From: an uncultured Blautia sp.
GTDB lineage: Bacteria > Bacillota > Clostridia > Lachnospirales > Lachnospiraceae
DNA: 47,827 nt
NCBI GenBank assembly: GCA_934424575.1
Contig: CAKRXU010000019.1
Coordinates: 1-47,827, forward strand
Direction: 5' to 3'
Shown: in pieces, positions 7,238-15,652 of the stretch
Position numbering within the stretch: position 1 is the first letter of the stretch
How the letters are laid out: each line of letters opens with the position of its first letter
Made by a program: the position numbers and the translations under genes
The notes under the pieces: model-generated
What the model saw: only the letters and a program-made list of their open reading frames with translations
The model's database searches: none
Told to the model about the DNA's origin: nothing

Positions 7238-7304
7238 ATGATATACTGAGTAGCAGAATGACGAATAAAAATACTGCTGCCAGGGAGCTTTTGTGCGGCA
7301 GTAT
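7238..7304 (+). promoter_or_regulatory. thyA extended -10 promoter and leader hairpin
   Basis: TGA-TATACT (7238-7246) is an extended -10 with a poor -35 (TGGTAA, 7218-7223). The ~68-base leader contains a 10-bp hairpin ATACTGCTGC (7271-7280) with GCGGCAGTAT (7295-7304), which ends exactly where the ribosome binding site GAAAGGAG begins. A second inverted repeat, CACCGG/CCGGTG (about 7189-7229), lies upstream of the promoter. Confidence 0.6.
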
Positions 7305-7320
7305 GAAAGGAGAAGTGCAA

Positions 7321-8169
7321 ATGAGTTTAGCAGATGTTACTTTTATCAATATGTGCAAAGATGTAATAGAAAACGGAACCAGTACAGAAGGAGAGAAAGT
7401 TCGTCCGGTCTGGGAGGATGGAACTTCCGCGTATACGATCAAGAGATTCGGTGTTGTCAACCGCTATGATCTCCGTAAGGAATTTCCGGCACTGACACTC
7501 CGTAAGACAGCACTCAAGAGTGCGATGGACGAGATCTTATGGATCTGGCAGAAGAAATCCAACAATATCCATGACCTTCACAGCCATATCTGGGACAGCT
7601 GGGCAGATGAAGACGGTTCCATCGGCAAGGCATATGGTTATCAGCTTGGAGTCAAGCACCAGTACAAAGAAGGTATGATGGATCAGGTAGACCGTGTGTT
7701 ATATGACCTTAAGAACAATCCGTACAGCCGCCGCATCATGACAAATATCTACGTGCATCAGGACCTTCATGAGATGAACCTTTATCCGTGTGCATATTCC
7801 ATGACTTTCAATGTGACCAAGGAACCGGGCAAGGATAAGCTTACATTAAATGCGGTACTGAACCAGCGTTCCCAGGATATCCTGGCAGCAAATAACTGGA
7901 ATGTATGCCAGTATTCTATCCTTCTGATGATGATCGCGCAGGTGTGCGATATGGAAGCGGGAGAACTGGTCCATGTGATCGCAGACTGTCATATTTATGA
8001 CCGTCATGTACCGGTCATCAAGGAACTGATCAGCCGTACACCATATCCGGCACCGACTGTGAAACTGAATCCGGAGATCAAAGATTTCTATGATTTTACA
8101 ACGGATGACCTAATCGTAGAAAACTATCAGACCTGGCCGCAGATCAAAAACATTCCGATCGCGATCTGA
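7321..8169 (+). CDS. thyA: Thymidylate synthase
   Basis: Converts dUMP to dTMP using methylenetetrahydrofolate, producing dihydrofolate. The 282-residue protein contains ELLWIWQ-like EILWIWQKKSN, the phosphate-binding RR in NPYSRRIMT, the catalytic Cys157 (NLYPCAYS), and HVIADCHIYDRHV and the C-terminal DFYDF. The catalytic Cys context and these blocks resemble B. subtilis ThyA (phage phi3T type) more than E. coli ThyA. AAAGGAGAAG precedes ATG 7321; the in-frame upstream ATG at 7258 has none. The dihydrofolate it makes is recycled by folA, the next gene 40 bases on. Confidence 0.95.
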   Translation: MSLADVTFINMCKDVIENGTSTEGEKVRPVWEDGTSAYTIKRFGVVNRYDLRKEFPALTLRKTALKSAMDEILWIWQKKSNNIHDLHSHIWDSWADEDGSIGKAYGYQLGVKHQYKEGMMDQVDRVLYDLKNNPYSRRIMTNIYVHQDLHEMNLYPCAYSMTFNVTKEPGKDKLTLNAVLNQRSQDILAANNWNVCQYSILLMMIAQVCDMEAGELVHVIADCHIYDRHVPVIKELISRTPYPAPTVKLNPEIKDFYDFTTDDLIVENYQTWPQIKNIPIAI

Positions 8170-8209
8170 TCGTCAGAAGAAACCAATAAAAACAGAAGGG
8201 GATTTTAAC

Positions 8210-8701
8210 ATGAATATTATCGTAGCAGCAGACAAAAACTGGGCCATCGGCAAAGATAATAAGCTTCTTGTAAGCATTCCGGCAGACATGAAGATGTTCC
8301 GCCAGGAGACAACAGGCAAAGTCGTTGTCATGGGCCGCAAGACACTGGAAAGCTTTCCAAACGGACTTCCGCTCAAGAACAGAACAAATATCGTCCTTAC
8401 AGGAAACAAGGATTATAAAGTAAAAGATGCCATCATCGTTCACACGATCGAGGAGCTTCTGGAAGAGATCAAGAAATATCCGTCCGATCAGGTATACTGC
8501 ATCGGTGGAGACAGTGTGTACAAACAGCTCCTTCCATACTGTGACACTGCACATGTGACCAAGATCGATTTTGCATACGAAGCAGACAGCTACTTCCCGA
8601 ATCTTGACGAGATGCCGGAGTGGAAAGTGACTGCAGAAAGCGATGAGCAGACATATTTTGACCTGGAATATACATTCGTGAAATATGAGAGAGTAAAATA
8701 G
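8210..8701 (+). CDS. folA: Dihydrofolate reductase
   Basis: Reduces dihydrofolate with NADPH. The 163-residue protein has the usual length and motifs: NIIVAADKNWAIGKDNKLL, the Asp in PADMKMF (substrate-binding acid), VVMGRKTLES, and YCIGGDSVYKQLLPYCD near the NADPH site. It is in the standard thyA-folA order and probably one transcript with thyA. AGAAGGGG precedes the ATG. Confidence 0.96.
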   Translation: MNIIVAADKNWAIGKDNKLLVSIPADMKMFRQETTGKVVVMGRKTLESFPNGLPLKNRTNIVLTGNKDYKVKDAIIVHTIEELLEEIKKYPSDQVYCIGGDSVYKQLLPYCDTAHVTKIDFAYEADSYFPNLDEMPEWKVTAESDEQTYFDLEYTFVKYERVK

Positions 8702-8724
8702 GACAGTAAATTTCATAACAGAGC

Positions 8725-8758
8725 AAAAAACAAGGTGTGGAAAATTCTCCACACCTTG
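8725..8758 (-). terminator. ilvE terminator
   Basis: Perfect 11-bp stem CAAGGTGTGGA (8731-8741) with TCCACACCTTG (8748-8758). On the minus strand it is followed by a T run (complement of 8725-8730), so it serves ilvE; on the plus strand, after folA, no T run follows. Confidence 0.88.
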
Positions 8759-8777
8759 TCGTGATTTAACGGGTAAA

Positions 8778-9803
8778 TTATTCGATAACTTTGATCCATC
8801 CTTCTGGAGCTTCGATGCGTCCCATCTGGATACCTGTCAGTGTCTCGTACAGTTTCTTGGTTGTCGGTCCCATTTCTTCCATTCCGCTTGGGAAGTAGAT
8901 TTCTTTGTCATGGTCAACGATCTTGCCAACTGGGGAGATAACAGCAGCAGTTCCGCAAAGTCCGCATTCTGCGAAATCTTTGACTTCATCCAGATATACT
9001 TCACGTTCCTCAACTTTGAGTCCGAGATAATGTTCAGCAACATAGATCAGGGAACGACGTGTGATGGATGGAAGGATGCTGTTGGATTTCGGTGTTACAA
9101 CAGTGCCGTCCTTGGTTACGAAGATGAAGTTTGCTCCACCTGTCTCCTCAACTTTGGTTCTTGTTGCGGAGTCAAGGTACATGTTCTCATCGTATCCCTG
9201 ACGGTGTGCATCCATGATCGCATGAAGGCTCATTGCGTAGTTAAGACCAGCTTTGATGTGTCCTGTTCCATGCGGTGCAGCACGGTCGAAGTCTGTGACA
9301 CGGATCGTGATCGGCTTTGCACCGCCCTTAAAGTATGGTCCTACTGGTGTGGTCAGGATACGGAACTGATATTCATCAGCCGGTTTAACACCGATAACCG
9401 GGTTGCTTCCGAACATGTACGGACGTACATACAGGGTTGCACCTGAACCGTATGGCGGTACGTAAGCTTCGTTTGCTTTGATGGTCTTAACAACGGCATC
9501 TACAAAACGATCCTCCGGGAATACTGGCATTTCCAGTCTTCTTGCGGAGTTTGCAAGACGTTCTGCGTTGAGGTCAGGACGGAAAGTAACGATATGTCCG
9601 TCTTCTGTTGTATAGGCTTTCATGCCTTCGAATACAGTCTGTGCATACTGGAAAACACAGGCACATTCATTCAGTACTACATTCGGGTCTGTGGTCAGTT
9701 CTCCTTCATCCCATTTGCCGTCCTTGAAGTTGGCAACATAGCGATAATCTGTCGGGATATAGCCGAATCCTATGCTGCCCCAGTCAATGTTCTTTTTTTC
9801 CAT
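8778..9803 (-). CDS. ilvE: Branched-chain amino acid aminotransferase
   Basis: PLP-dependent fold type IV transaminase that interconverts Leu, Ile and Val with their 2-oxo acids using glutamate/2-oxoglutarate. The 341-residue length and the layout (FEGMKAY, RPDLNAERL, YVRPYMFGS, then the PLP lysine K184 in GHIKAGLNYA and EETGGANFIFV, CGTAAVISPVG) are those of the larger BCAT subgroup shared with eukaryotes. GGAGG lies before the ATG. It is monocistronic, flanked by its own promoter and terminator. A match to the CodY consensus lies in the shared upstream region, fitting the usual CodY control of branched-chain amino acid genes, though it is nearer to ispG. Confidence 0.95.
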   Translation of the reverse strand: MEKKNIDWGSIGFGYIPTDYRYVANFKDGKWDEGELTTDPNVVLNECACVFQYAQTVFEGMKAYTTEDGHIVTFRPDLNAERLANSARRLEMPVFPEDRFVDAVVKTIKANEAYVPPYGSGATLYVRPYMFGSNPVIGVKPADEYQFRILTTPVGPYFKGGAKPITIRVTDFDRAAPHGTGHIKAGLNYAMSLHAIMDAHRQGYDENMYLDSATRTKVEETGGANFIFVTKDGTVVTPKSNSILPSITRRSLIYVAEHYLGLKVEEREVYLDEVKDFAECGLCGTAAVISPVGKIVDHDKEIYFPSGMEEMGPTTKKLYETLTGIQMGRIEAPEGWIKVIE

Positions 9804-9837
9804 AATATATATTCCTCCATTTCGTATGGCTGTCTTT

Positions 9838-9864
9838 GTTACTGTTCATTCTGTTTGCAGTAAC
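9838..9864. repeat. 27-bp hairpin related to the 32.0-kb element
   Basis: GTTACTG (9838-9844) and CAGTAAC (9858-9864) form a 7-bp stem in the ilvE leader. Aligned with the hairpin at 32021-32047, 22 of 27 bases agree and all five differences are transitions. It lies between the ilvE promoter and its ribosome site. Confidence 0.55.
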
Positions 9865-9874
9865 TTTTGTTTTT

Positions 9875-9903
9875 ATTTTAGCACTTTATTGTGGTGACTT
9901 CAA
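9875..9903 (-). promoter_or_regulatory. ilvE promoter
   Basis: On the minus strand TTGAAG (9903-9898), 17-base spacer, TAAAAT (9880-9875). Confidence 0.72.
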
Positions 9904-9910
9904 TGAAAAC

Positions 9911-9939
9911 TTGTATTTTATACCCCAGTTCGTTATAAT
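9911..9939 (+). promoter_or_regulatory. ispG promoter
   Basis: TTGTAT (9911-9916), 17-base spacer, TATAAT (9934-9939). Soon after the predicted start comes a weak hairpin GGGGC (9953-9957)/GCTCC (9974-9978) and a run of seven T (9980-9986), a possible attenuator. Confidence 0.8.
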
Positions 9940-9980
9940 ATGAAGCAGAGAAGGGGCAGTCTCTCTGAAGGCGGCTCCGT

Positions 9981-9995
9981 TTTTTTCAGAAAATC
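9981..9995. promoter_or_regulatory. Candidate CodY box between ilvE and ispG
   Basis: TTTTTTCAGAAAATC matches 12 of 15 positions of the CodY consensus AATTTTCWGAAAATT. It is downstream of the ispG promoter (a roadblock position) and about 80 bases upstream of the ilvE -35. Confidence 0.45.
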
Positions 9996-10032
9996 AGGTG
10001 TATGTGAAATACGATAAAATGGAGGGAAACTT

Positions 10033-11088
10033 ATGTATCGCGACCATACAAAGGTAGTACAGATAGGAAACAGAAAGATCGGAGGAGGAAACCCTGTCCT
10101 TATCCAGTCTATGACAAATACCAAGACAGAAGATGTGGAGGCAACTGTCCGCCAGATCCTTGAGCTGGAAGCAGCAGGATGTGAGATCATCCGCTGTGCA
10201 GTTCCGACAATGGAAGCTGCCGAGGCACTTCGTGAGATCAAAAAACAGATCCACATTCCACTTGTGGCAGATATCCATTTTGATTATCGTCTGGCGATCG
10301 CAGCAATGGAGAACGGCGCAGACAAGATCCGTATCAATCCGGGAAATATCGGAAGCCGAGACAGGATTCAGGCTGTTGTAGATGTGGCGAAGGAGAGAAA
10401 CATTCCGATCCGTGTCGGCGTCAACAGTGGTTCTCTTGAGAAAGAACTGGTAGAGAAATACCACGGAGTTACAGCAGAGGGGCTGGTAGAGAGTGCACTG
10501 GATAAGGTTCATATTATAGAAGAAATGGGCTATGACAATCTGGTTATCAGCATCAAATCCTCTGATGTTATGATGTGTGCCAGGGCGCATGAACTGATTG
10601 CCCAGAAGACCGACCACCCGCTTCACGTAGGGATCACAGAGGCAGGAACTCTGTATTCTGGAAATATCAAATCAGCAGTCGGACTCGGGATCATTCTGTA
10701 TCAGGGAATCGGTGACACGATCCGTGTTTCTCTGACAGGGGCTCCGCTTGAAGAGATCAAATCAGCCAAAAGAATCCTCAAGACACTGGGACTTCGCAAG
10801 GGCGGCATTGAAGTTGTGTCCTGTCCAACCTGCGGCCGTACCCGTATCGATCTGATCGGTCTTGCAAACAAGGTAGAGGCGATGGTTCAGGACATTCCGC
10901 TGGATATCAAAGTAGCGGTCATGGGCTGCGTAGTCAACGGACCGGGAGAAGCAAAGGAAGCAGATATCGGAATCGCCGGTGGAGTCGGTGTAGGACTTCT
11001 GATCAAAAAAGGAGAAATCGTAAAGAAAGTACCGGAGGAAGAACTTCTGGATACGTTAAGAGACGAACTGCTCCACTGGGAAGCGTAA
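10033..11088 (+). CDS. ispG: 4-hydroxy-3-methylbut-2-en-1-yl diphosphate synthase (flavodoxin/ferredoxin)
   Basis: Penultimate step of the MEP isoprenoid pathway: reductive opening of MEcPP to HMBPP by a [4Fe-4S] enzyme. The 351-residue protein has the TIM-barrel start (VQIGNRKIGGGNPVLIQSMT) and the cluster ligands Cys264 and Cys267 (CPTCGRT), Cys299 (GCVVNGPGE) and Glu306. GGAGGG precedes the ATG by 7 bases. In many Clostridia it follows dxr and rseP and precedes polC; here only the ispG-polC half remains in place, with ilvE on the other strand upstream. Confidence 0.96.
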   Translation: MYRDHTKVVQIGNRKIGGGNPVLIQSMTNTKTEDVEATVRQILELEAAGCEIIRCAVPTMEAAEALREIKKQIHIPLVADIHFDYRLAIAAMENGADKIRINPGNIGSRDRIQAVVDVAKERNIPIRVGVNSGSLEKELVEKYHGVTAEGLVESALDKVHIIEEMGYDNLVISIKSSDVMMCARAHELIAQKTDHPLHVGITEAGTLYSGNIKSAVGLGIILYQGIGDTIRVSLTGAPLEEIKSAKRILKTLGLRKGGIEVVSCPTCGRTRIDLIGLANKVEAMVQDIPLDIKVAVMGCVVNGPGEAKEADIGIAGGVGVGLLIKKGEIVKKVPEEELLDTLRDELLHWEA

Positions 11089-11104
11089 GAAAGAGGCATC
11101 AGAC

Positions 11105-14100
11105 ATGGAAAAAGAATTTTTTGACGTATTTCCAAGCCTGAAGTTGAAAGATCAGCTAAAAGAATGGCTGGAAATGGTCACAGTTTCCAGGGTAACCTGC
11201 AATTCTGCAAAAACAAGGCTCTGGGTCTATATCCACAGTGAACGCTGGATCCACAAGAAGTTTCTTTTTGCACTGGAAGATCAGATCGAACGGCAGTGTT
11301 TTCCGGGAATGGAGATGCGTGTGACTGTGATCGAGAGATTTCATCTGTCGAAGCAGTATTCTCCGTCGAATTTCCTCGAGATCTACCGTGCCAGCATGGA
11401 ACTGGAACTGAAAAATTACAATATGCTGGAGTATAATCTGTTCAAGCGGGCGCAGATCACCTTCCCATCAGATGAGGAGATGGATCTGGTCCTTCCGGAT
11501 TCTGTGATCTCAAGGGAAAAAAGCGAGATCCTTGTGGAATATCTGCACAAGGTTTTCTGCGAGCGCTGCGGAATGAATCTTAAGATCAACCTTGATTTCC
11601 AGGAAGTACAGGAGAGCAAGTACCGCAGAAATGCCGCACTTCAGATTCGGCAGGAAGTTGCTAATGTTCTGAAACATGCAAAACTGACTCCGGAGACTGC
11701 CGAAGCACAGGAAAACACAGCAAAAGAAGCGACAAAGGAAAAATCCGACAGTTCCAAAACAAAGGACACCAAAAAATCCGGACAGGAACAGAAATTGAAG
11801 TTTTTTGACAAGAAAAAAGGACAGCAGAACGATTATCGTGGAGGCTTCCGTAAGGACAGCAATCCAGACGTTGTATATGGAAGGGATTTTGAAGGAGATA
11901 CGATCCCGCTGGAGTTGATCACCGGTGAGATGGGCGAGGTCATGATCCGCTGTCAGGTAGAAGAAGTAGAGGCAAGGGAGATCCGAAACGAGAAGACGAT
12001 CCTGATCCTTACTGTCACAGATTTTACGGATTCTATTGTGATCAAGATGTTCCTTCGAAATGAACAGGTTCCGGAAGTGACCGAACATGTCAAGAAAGGT
12101 GCGTTCCTGAAATTCAAGGGCGTTACCACGATCGACCGTTTTGACAGTGAGCTGACGATCGGTTCAATCTCCGGGATCAAGAAGATAGCAGATTTCAGGA
12201 GCATGAGGATGGACACCAGTCCGCAGAAGCGAGTCGAGCTTCACTGCCATACCAAGATGAGTGATATGGATGGTGTTACCACAGCAAAGGATCTCGTTAA
12301 GCGTGCGTATGAATGGGGACACAAGGCGATCGCGATTACAGACCATGGTGTTGTACAGGCATTCCCGGAGGCAAACCACTGCTTTGATGCATGGGGCGGC
12401 TGTGTGCCGAAGGACTCTGATTTCAAGGTACTCTACGGGATGGAGGCATATCTCGTAGATGACCTCAAAGGGATCGTTACCAACAGCAAGGGGCAGTCAA
12501 TGGACGGCAAATTTGTCGTATTTGATATCGAGACGACAGGATTTTCCCCGCTGACCTGTGAGATCATTGAGATCGGTGCGGTACGTGTCGAAAAGGGTGT
12601 GATCACAGACCGTTTTTCCACTTTTGTCAATCCGAAGGTACCGATCCCGTACAGGATCGAGCAGTTGACCAGCATCAATGATTCTATGGTCATGGATGCA
12701 CCGGATATCCAGACGATCCTTCCGAAGTTCCTGGAATTCTGTGAGGGTGCGGTGATGGTCGCGCACAATGCAGACTTTGATATGAGTTTTATCATTGAGA
12801 ACTGTAAGCGTCAGGGGCTTCCACAGGAATATACGTATGTGGACACCGTTGGAATGGCACGATTCCTTCTGCCGGCACTGAACCGATTCAAGCTGGATAC
12901 AGTTGCCAAGGCAGTCGGTGTTTCTCTGGATCATCACCACAGGGCAGTAGATGATGCGGCGTGTACGGCCGAGATTTTTGTGCGGTTTGTGGAGATGCTT
13001 CGGGAGAGGGATATTTTTGATGTAGATACGCTGAATGAGCAGGGAAATGTCTCTGTCAACACGATCAAGAAACTCCCGACTTATCATGCGATCATCCTTG
13101 CCAGAAATGAGACTGGACGTGTGAATCTGTACAAACTGGTAAGCCAGTCCCATCTGAAATATTACAGAAGGCGGCCTCGTGTACCGAAGAGTCTTTTCCT
13201 TGAACTCAGAGAGGGACTTCTGATTGGAAGTGCCTGTGAAGCGGGCGAACTGTATCAGGCACTGCTTCGAAATGCGCCGGAGCCGGAGATCGCGAGACTT
13301 GTCAATTTTTATGATTATCTGGAGATCCAGCCGCTTGGAAACAATGCGTTTATGATCGCAGATGAAAAAAATGACCGCGTAAATTCCAATGAGGACCTGA
13401 TCGAGATCAACAAGAAGATCGTCAAACTGGGAGACCAGTTCAAGAAACCGGTCGTTGCGACCTGTGACGTACACTTTATGGATCCGGAGGATGAGATCTA
13501 CCGACGGATCATCATGGCAGGAAATGGTTTCTCGGATGCAGATAATCAGGCTCCGCTTTATCTTCGCACTACCGAGGAGATGCTGGAGGAATTTTCCTAT
13601 CTGGGAAGTGAGAAAGCGGAAGAAGTCGTTATCACGAATACAAATAAGATCGCGGATATGATCGAGAAGATCTCCCCGATCCATCCGGACAAATTCCCGC
13701 CGGTCATCGAGAATTCCGACCAGGATCTCAAGGACATCTGTTTCAATAAAGCGCATGAGATGTACGGGGAAAACCTTCCGGAGATCGTGGAGGAACGACT
13801 GAACCGAGAACTGAACTCTATCATTTCCAATGGATATGCCGTTATGTATATCATCGCACAGAAACTGGTATGGAAGTCCAATGAGGATGGTTATCTGGTA
13901 GGTTCGCGAGGATCAGTAGGATCTTCGCTCGCGGCGACGATGTCCGGTATCACGGAGGTTAATCCGCTTCCGCCACATTATCTGTGCCCGAACTGCAAAT
14001 ATCATGATTTTGATTCGCCGGAGGTAAAGAAATTCGGCGGTATGGCAGGTTGCGATATGCCGGATAAGATCTGCCCGAAATGCGGCACGAAGCTGAACAA

Positions 14101-15595
14101 AGAAGGATTTGATATCCCGTTCGAGACATTCCTTGGTTTCAAGGGTGACAAGGAGCCGGATATCGACCTGAACTTCTCTGGAGAATATCAGGCGAATGCG
14201 CACAGATATACAGAGGTTATCTTCGGAAAAGGCCAGACATTCAAGGCTGGTACGATCGGTACCCTGGCAGAAAAAACTGCTTTCGGTTATGTCAAGAATT
14301 ATTACGAAGAGCGTGGTCAGCATAAGCGTTACTGCGAGATCAACCGGATCGTCAAGGGCTGTACGGGAATCCGAAGAACGACAGGCCAGCATCCAGGTGG
14401 AATCATCGTTCTTCCGGTAGGTGTGGAGATTGAGAAATTCACACCGGTACAGCATCCGGCAAACGACGAAAACAGTGATATCATCACGACACATTTCGAC
14501 TACCATTCCATTGATGGAAACCTTCTGAAACTTGATATTCTCGGACACGATGATCCGACAATGATCCGTATGCTCGAGGACCTTACAGGCTTAAGTGCCC
14601 GTGATGTACCTCTGGACAGCAAAGAAGTTATGTCGCTTTTTGCAAGTACGGATGCATTGGGGATCAAACCGGAGGATATCGGCGGATGTAAACTGGGATG
14701 CCTTGGAATCCCGGAGTTTGGTACAGATTTTGCGATGCAGATGTTGATCGACACGAAGCCGAAATATTTTTCTGACCTTGTCCGTATTGCGGGACTGTCC
14801 CATGGAACGGACGTATGGCTTGGAAATGCGCAGACTCTGATCGAGGAGGGCAAGGCGACGATTTCTACCGCGATCTGTACTCGAGATGATATCATGATCT
14901 ACCTCATCAGTATGGGCGTAGAGAGCAGCCTTGCGTTTACGATCATGGAGAGTGTCCGTAAAGGTAAGGGACTTCGTGAAGAGTGGGAAGCGACCATGAG
15001 AGAGCACAAGGTTCCGGAATGGTACATCTGGTCCTGTAAAAAGATCAAGTACATGTTCCCGAAAGCGCATGCGGCGGCTTACGTTATGATGGCATGGAGG
15101 ATAGCGTGGTTCAAGGTGTTCAAGCCGCTGGCATATTATGCGGCGTTTTTCAGTATCCGTGCGACGGCTTTTTCCTATGAGACCATGTGTATGGGAAGGG
15201 AGCGTCTGGACTATTATCTTGCAGAGATCCGCAAAAAAGGTGACGAGGCTTCAAAGAAAGAACAGGATTCGATCCGTGACATGAGGATCGTACAGGAAAT
15301 GTATGCGAGAGGGATCGAATTCCTTCCGATCGATCTGTACAAGGCAAAAGCAAACCGTTTCCAGATCATTGACGGCAAACTGATGCCGGCACTGAACTGT
15401 ATCGACGGAATGGGTGACAAGGCGGCAGAAGCAGTTGTAGATGCTGCAAAACAGGGTAAATTCCTGTCAAAAGATGACTTCCGCGACAGGACAAAGGTCA
15501 GCAAGACAGTCATTGACCTGATGGACGACCTGGGAATTTTTGGGGATATCCCGCAGTCCAATCAGTTTTCATTATTTGACAATGTGCTTGTCTGA
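11105..15595 (+). CDS. polC: DNA polymerase III alpha subunit, PolC type
   Basis: Replicative polymerase of Gram-positive bacteria with built-in proofreading. Of 1496 residues: N-terminal domain and basic linker (about 1-255; residues 195-255 are low-complexity Lys/Glu/Ser), OB fold (about 265-370), first part of the PHP domain from about 376 (ELHCHTKMSDMDG), inserted DEDD exonuclease about 470-640 (FDIETTGFSP, HNADFDMSFI, HHHRAVDDA), second PHP part, a zinc finger (CPNC...CPKCGTKL, about 960-1000) and the palm with PDIDLNFSGEYQ. The C-terminal part is complete (GIFGDIPQSNQFSLFD). It follows ispG after 16 bases and is likely co-transcribed. Confidence 0.97.
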   Translation: MEKEFFDVFPSLKLKDQLKEWLEMVTVSRVTCNSAKTRLWVYIHSERWIHKKFLFALEDQIERQCFPGMEMRVTVIERFHLSKQYSPSNFLEIYRASMELELKNYNMLEYNLFKRAQITFPSDEEMDLVLPDSVISREKSEILVEYLHKVFCERCGMNLKINLDFQEVQESKYRRNAALQIRQEVANVLKHAKLTPETAEAQENTAKEATKEKSDSSKTKDTKKSGQEQKLKFFDKKKGQQNDYRGGFRKDSNPDVVYGRDFEGDTIPLELITGEMGEVMIRCQVEEVEAREIRNEKTILILTVTDFTDSIVIKMFLRNEQVPEVTEHVKKGAFLKFKGVTTIDRFDSELTIGSISGIKKIADFRSMRMDTSPQKRVELHCHTKMSDMDGVTTAKDLVKRAYEWGHKAIAITDHGVVQAFPEANHCFDAWGGCVPKDSDFKVLYGMEAYLVDDLKGIVTNSKGQSMDGKFVVFDIETTGFSPLTCEIIEIGAVRVEKGVITDRFSTFVNPKVPIPYRIEQLTSINDSMVMDAPDIQTILPKFLEFCEGAVMVAHNADFDMSFIIENCKRQGLPQEYTYVDTVGMARFLLPALNRFKLDTVAKAVGVSLDHHHRAVDDAACTAEIFVRFVEMLRERDIFDVDTLNEQGNVSVNTIKKLPTYHAIILARNETGRVNLYKLVSQSHLKYYRRRPRVPKSLFLELREGLLIGSACEAGELYQALLRNAPEPEIARLVNFYDYLEIQPLGNNAFMIADEKNDRVNSNEDLIEINKKIVKLGDQFKKPVVATCDVHFMDPEDEIYRRIIMAGNGFSDADNQAPLYLRTTEEMLEEFSYLGSEKAEEVVITNTNKIADMIEKISPIHPDKFPPVIENSDQDLKDICFNKAHEMYGENLPEIVEERLNRELNSIISNGYAVMYIIAQKLVWKSNEDGYLVGSRGSVGSSLAATMSGITEVNPLPPHYLCPNCKYHDFDSPEVKKFGGMAGCDMPDKICPKCGTKLNKEGFDIPFETFLGFKGDKEPDIDLNFSGEYQANAHRYTEVIFGKGQTFKAGTIGTLAEKTAFGYVKNYYEERGQHKRYCEINRIVKGCTGIRRTTGQHPGGIIVLPVGVEIEKFTPVQHPANDENSDIITTHFDYHSIDGNLLKLDILGHDDPTMIRMLEDLTGLSARDVPLDSKEVMSLFASTDALGIKPEDIGGCKLGCLGIPEFGTDFAMQMLIDTKPKYFSDLVRIAGLSHGTDVWLGNAQTLIEEGKATISTAICTRDDIMIYLISMGVESSLAFTIMESVRKGKGLREEWEATMREHKVPEWYIWSCKKIKYMFPKAHAAAYVMMAWRIAWFKVFKPLAYYAAFFSIRATAFSYETMCMGRERLDYYLAEIRKKGDEASKKEQDSIRDMRIVQEMYARGIEFLPIDLYKAKANRFQIIDGKLMPALNCIDGMGDKAAEAVVDAAKQGKFLSKDDFRDRTKVSKTVIDLMDDLGIFGDIPQSNQFSLFDNVLV

Positions 15596-15652
15596 AATTT
15601 GGGATTACCGGTATGGAGACCGGATATGCTACCATAGTTAAAGGAGAAGAAG

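Noticed and set aside
9804..9910. A T-box riboswitch for ilvE
   Set aside because: I looked for the AGGGTGGNACCGCG T-box sequence and a specifier stem; neither is present. Only the 27-bp hairpin is seen.
12497..13756. A 419-codon open frame on the minus strand inside polC
   Set aside because: It lies wholly opposite the conserved PolC coding frame, with no ribosome site or recognised domain; a composition shadow.
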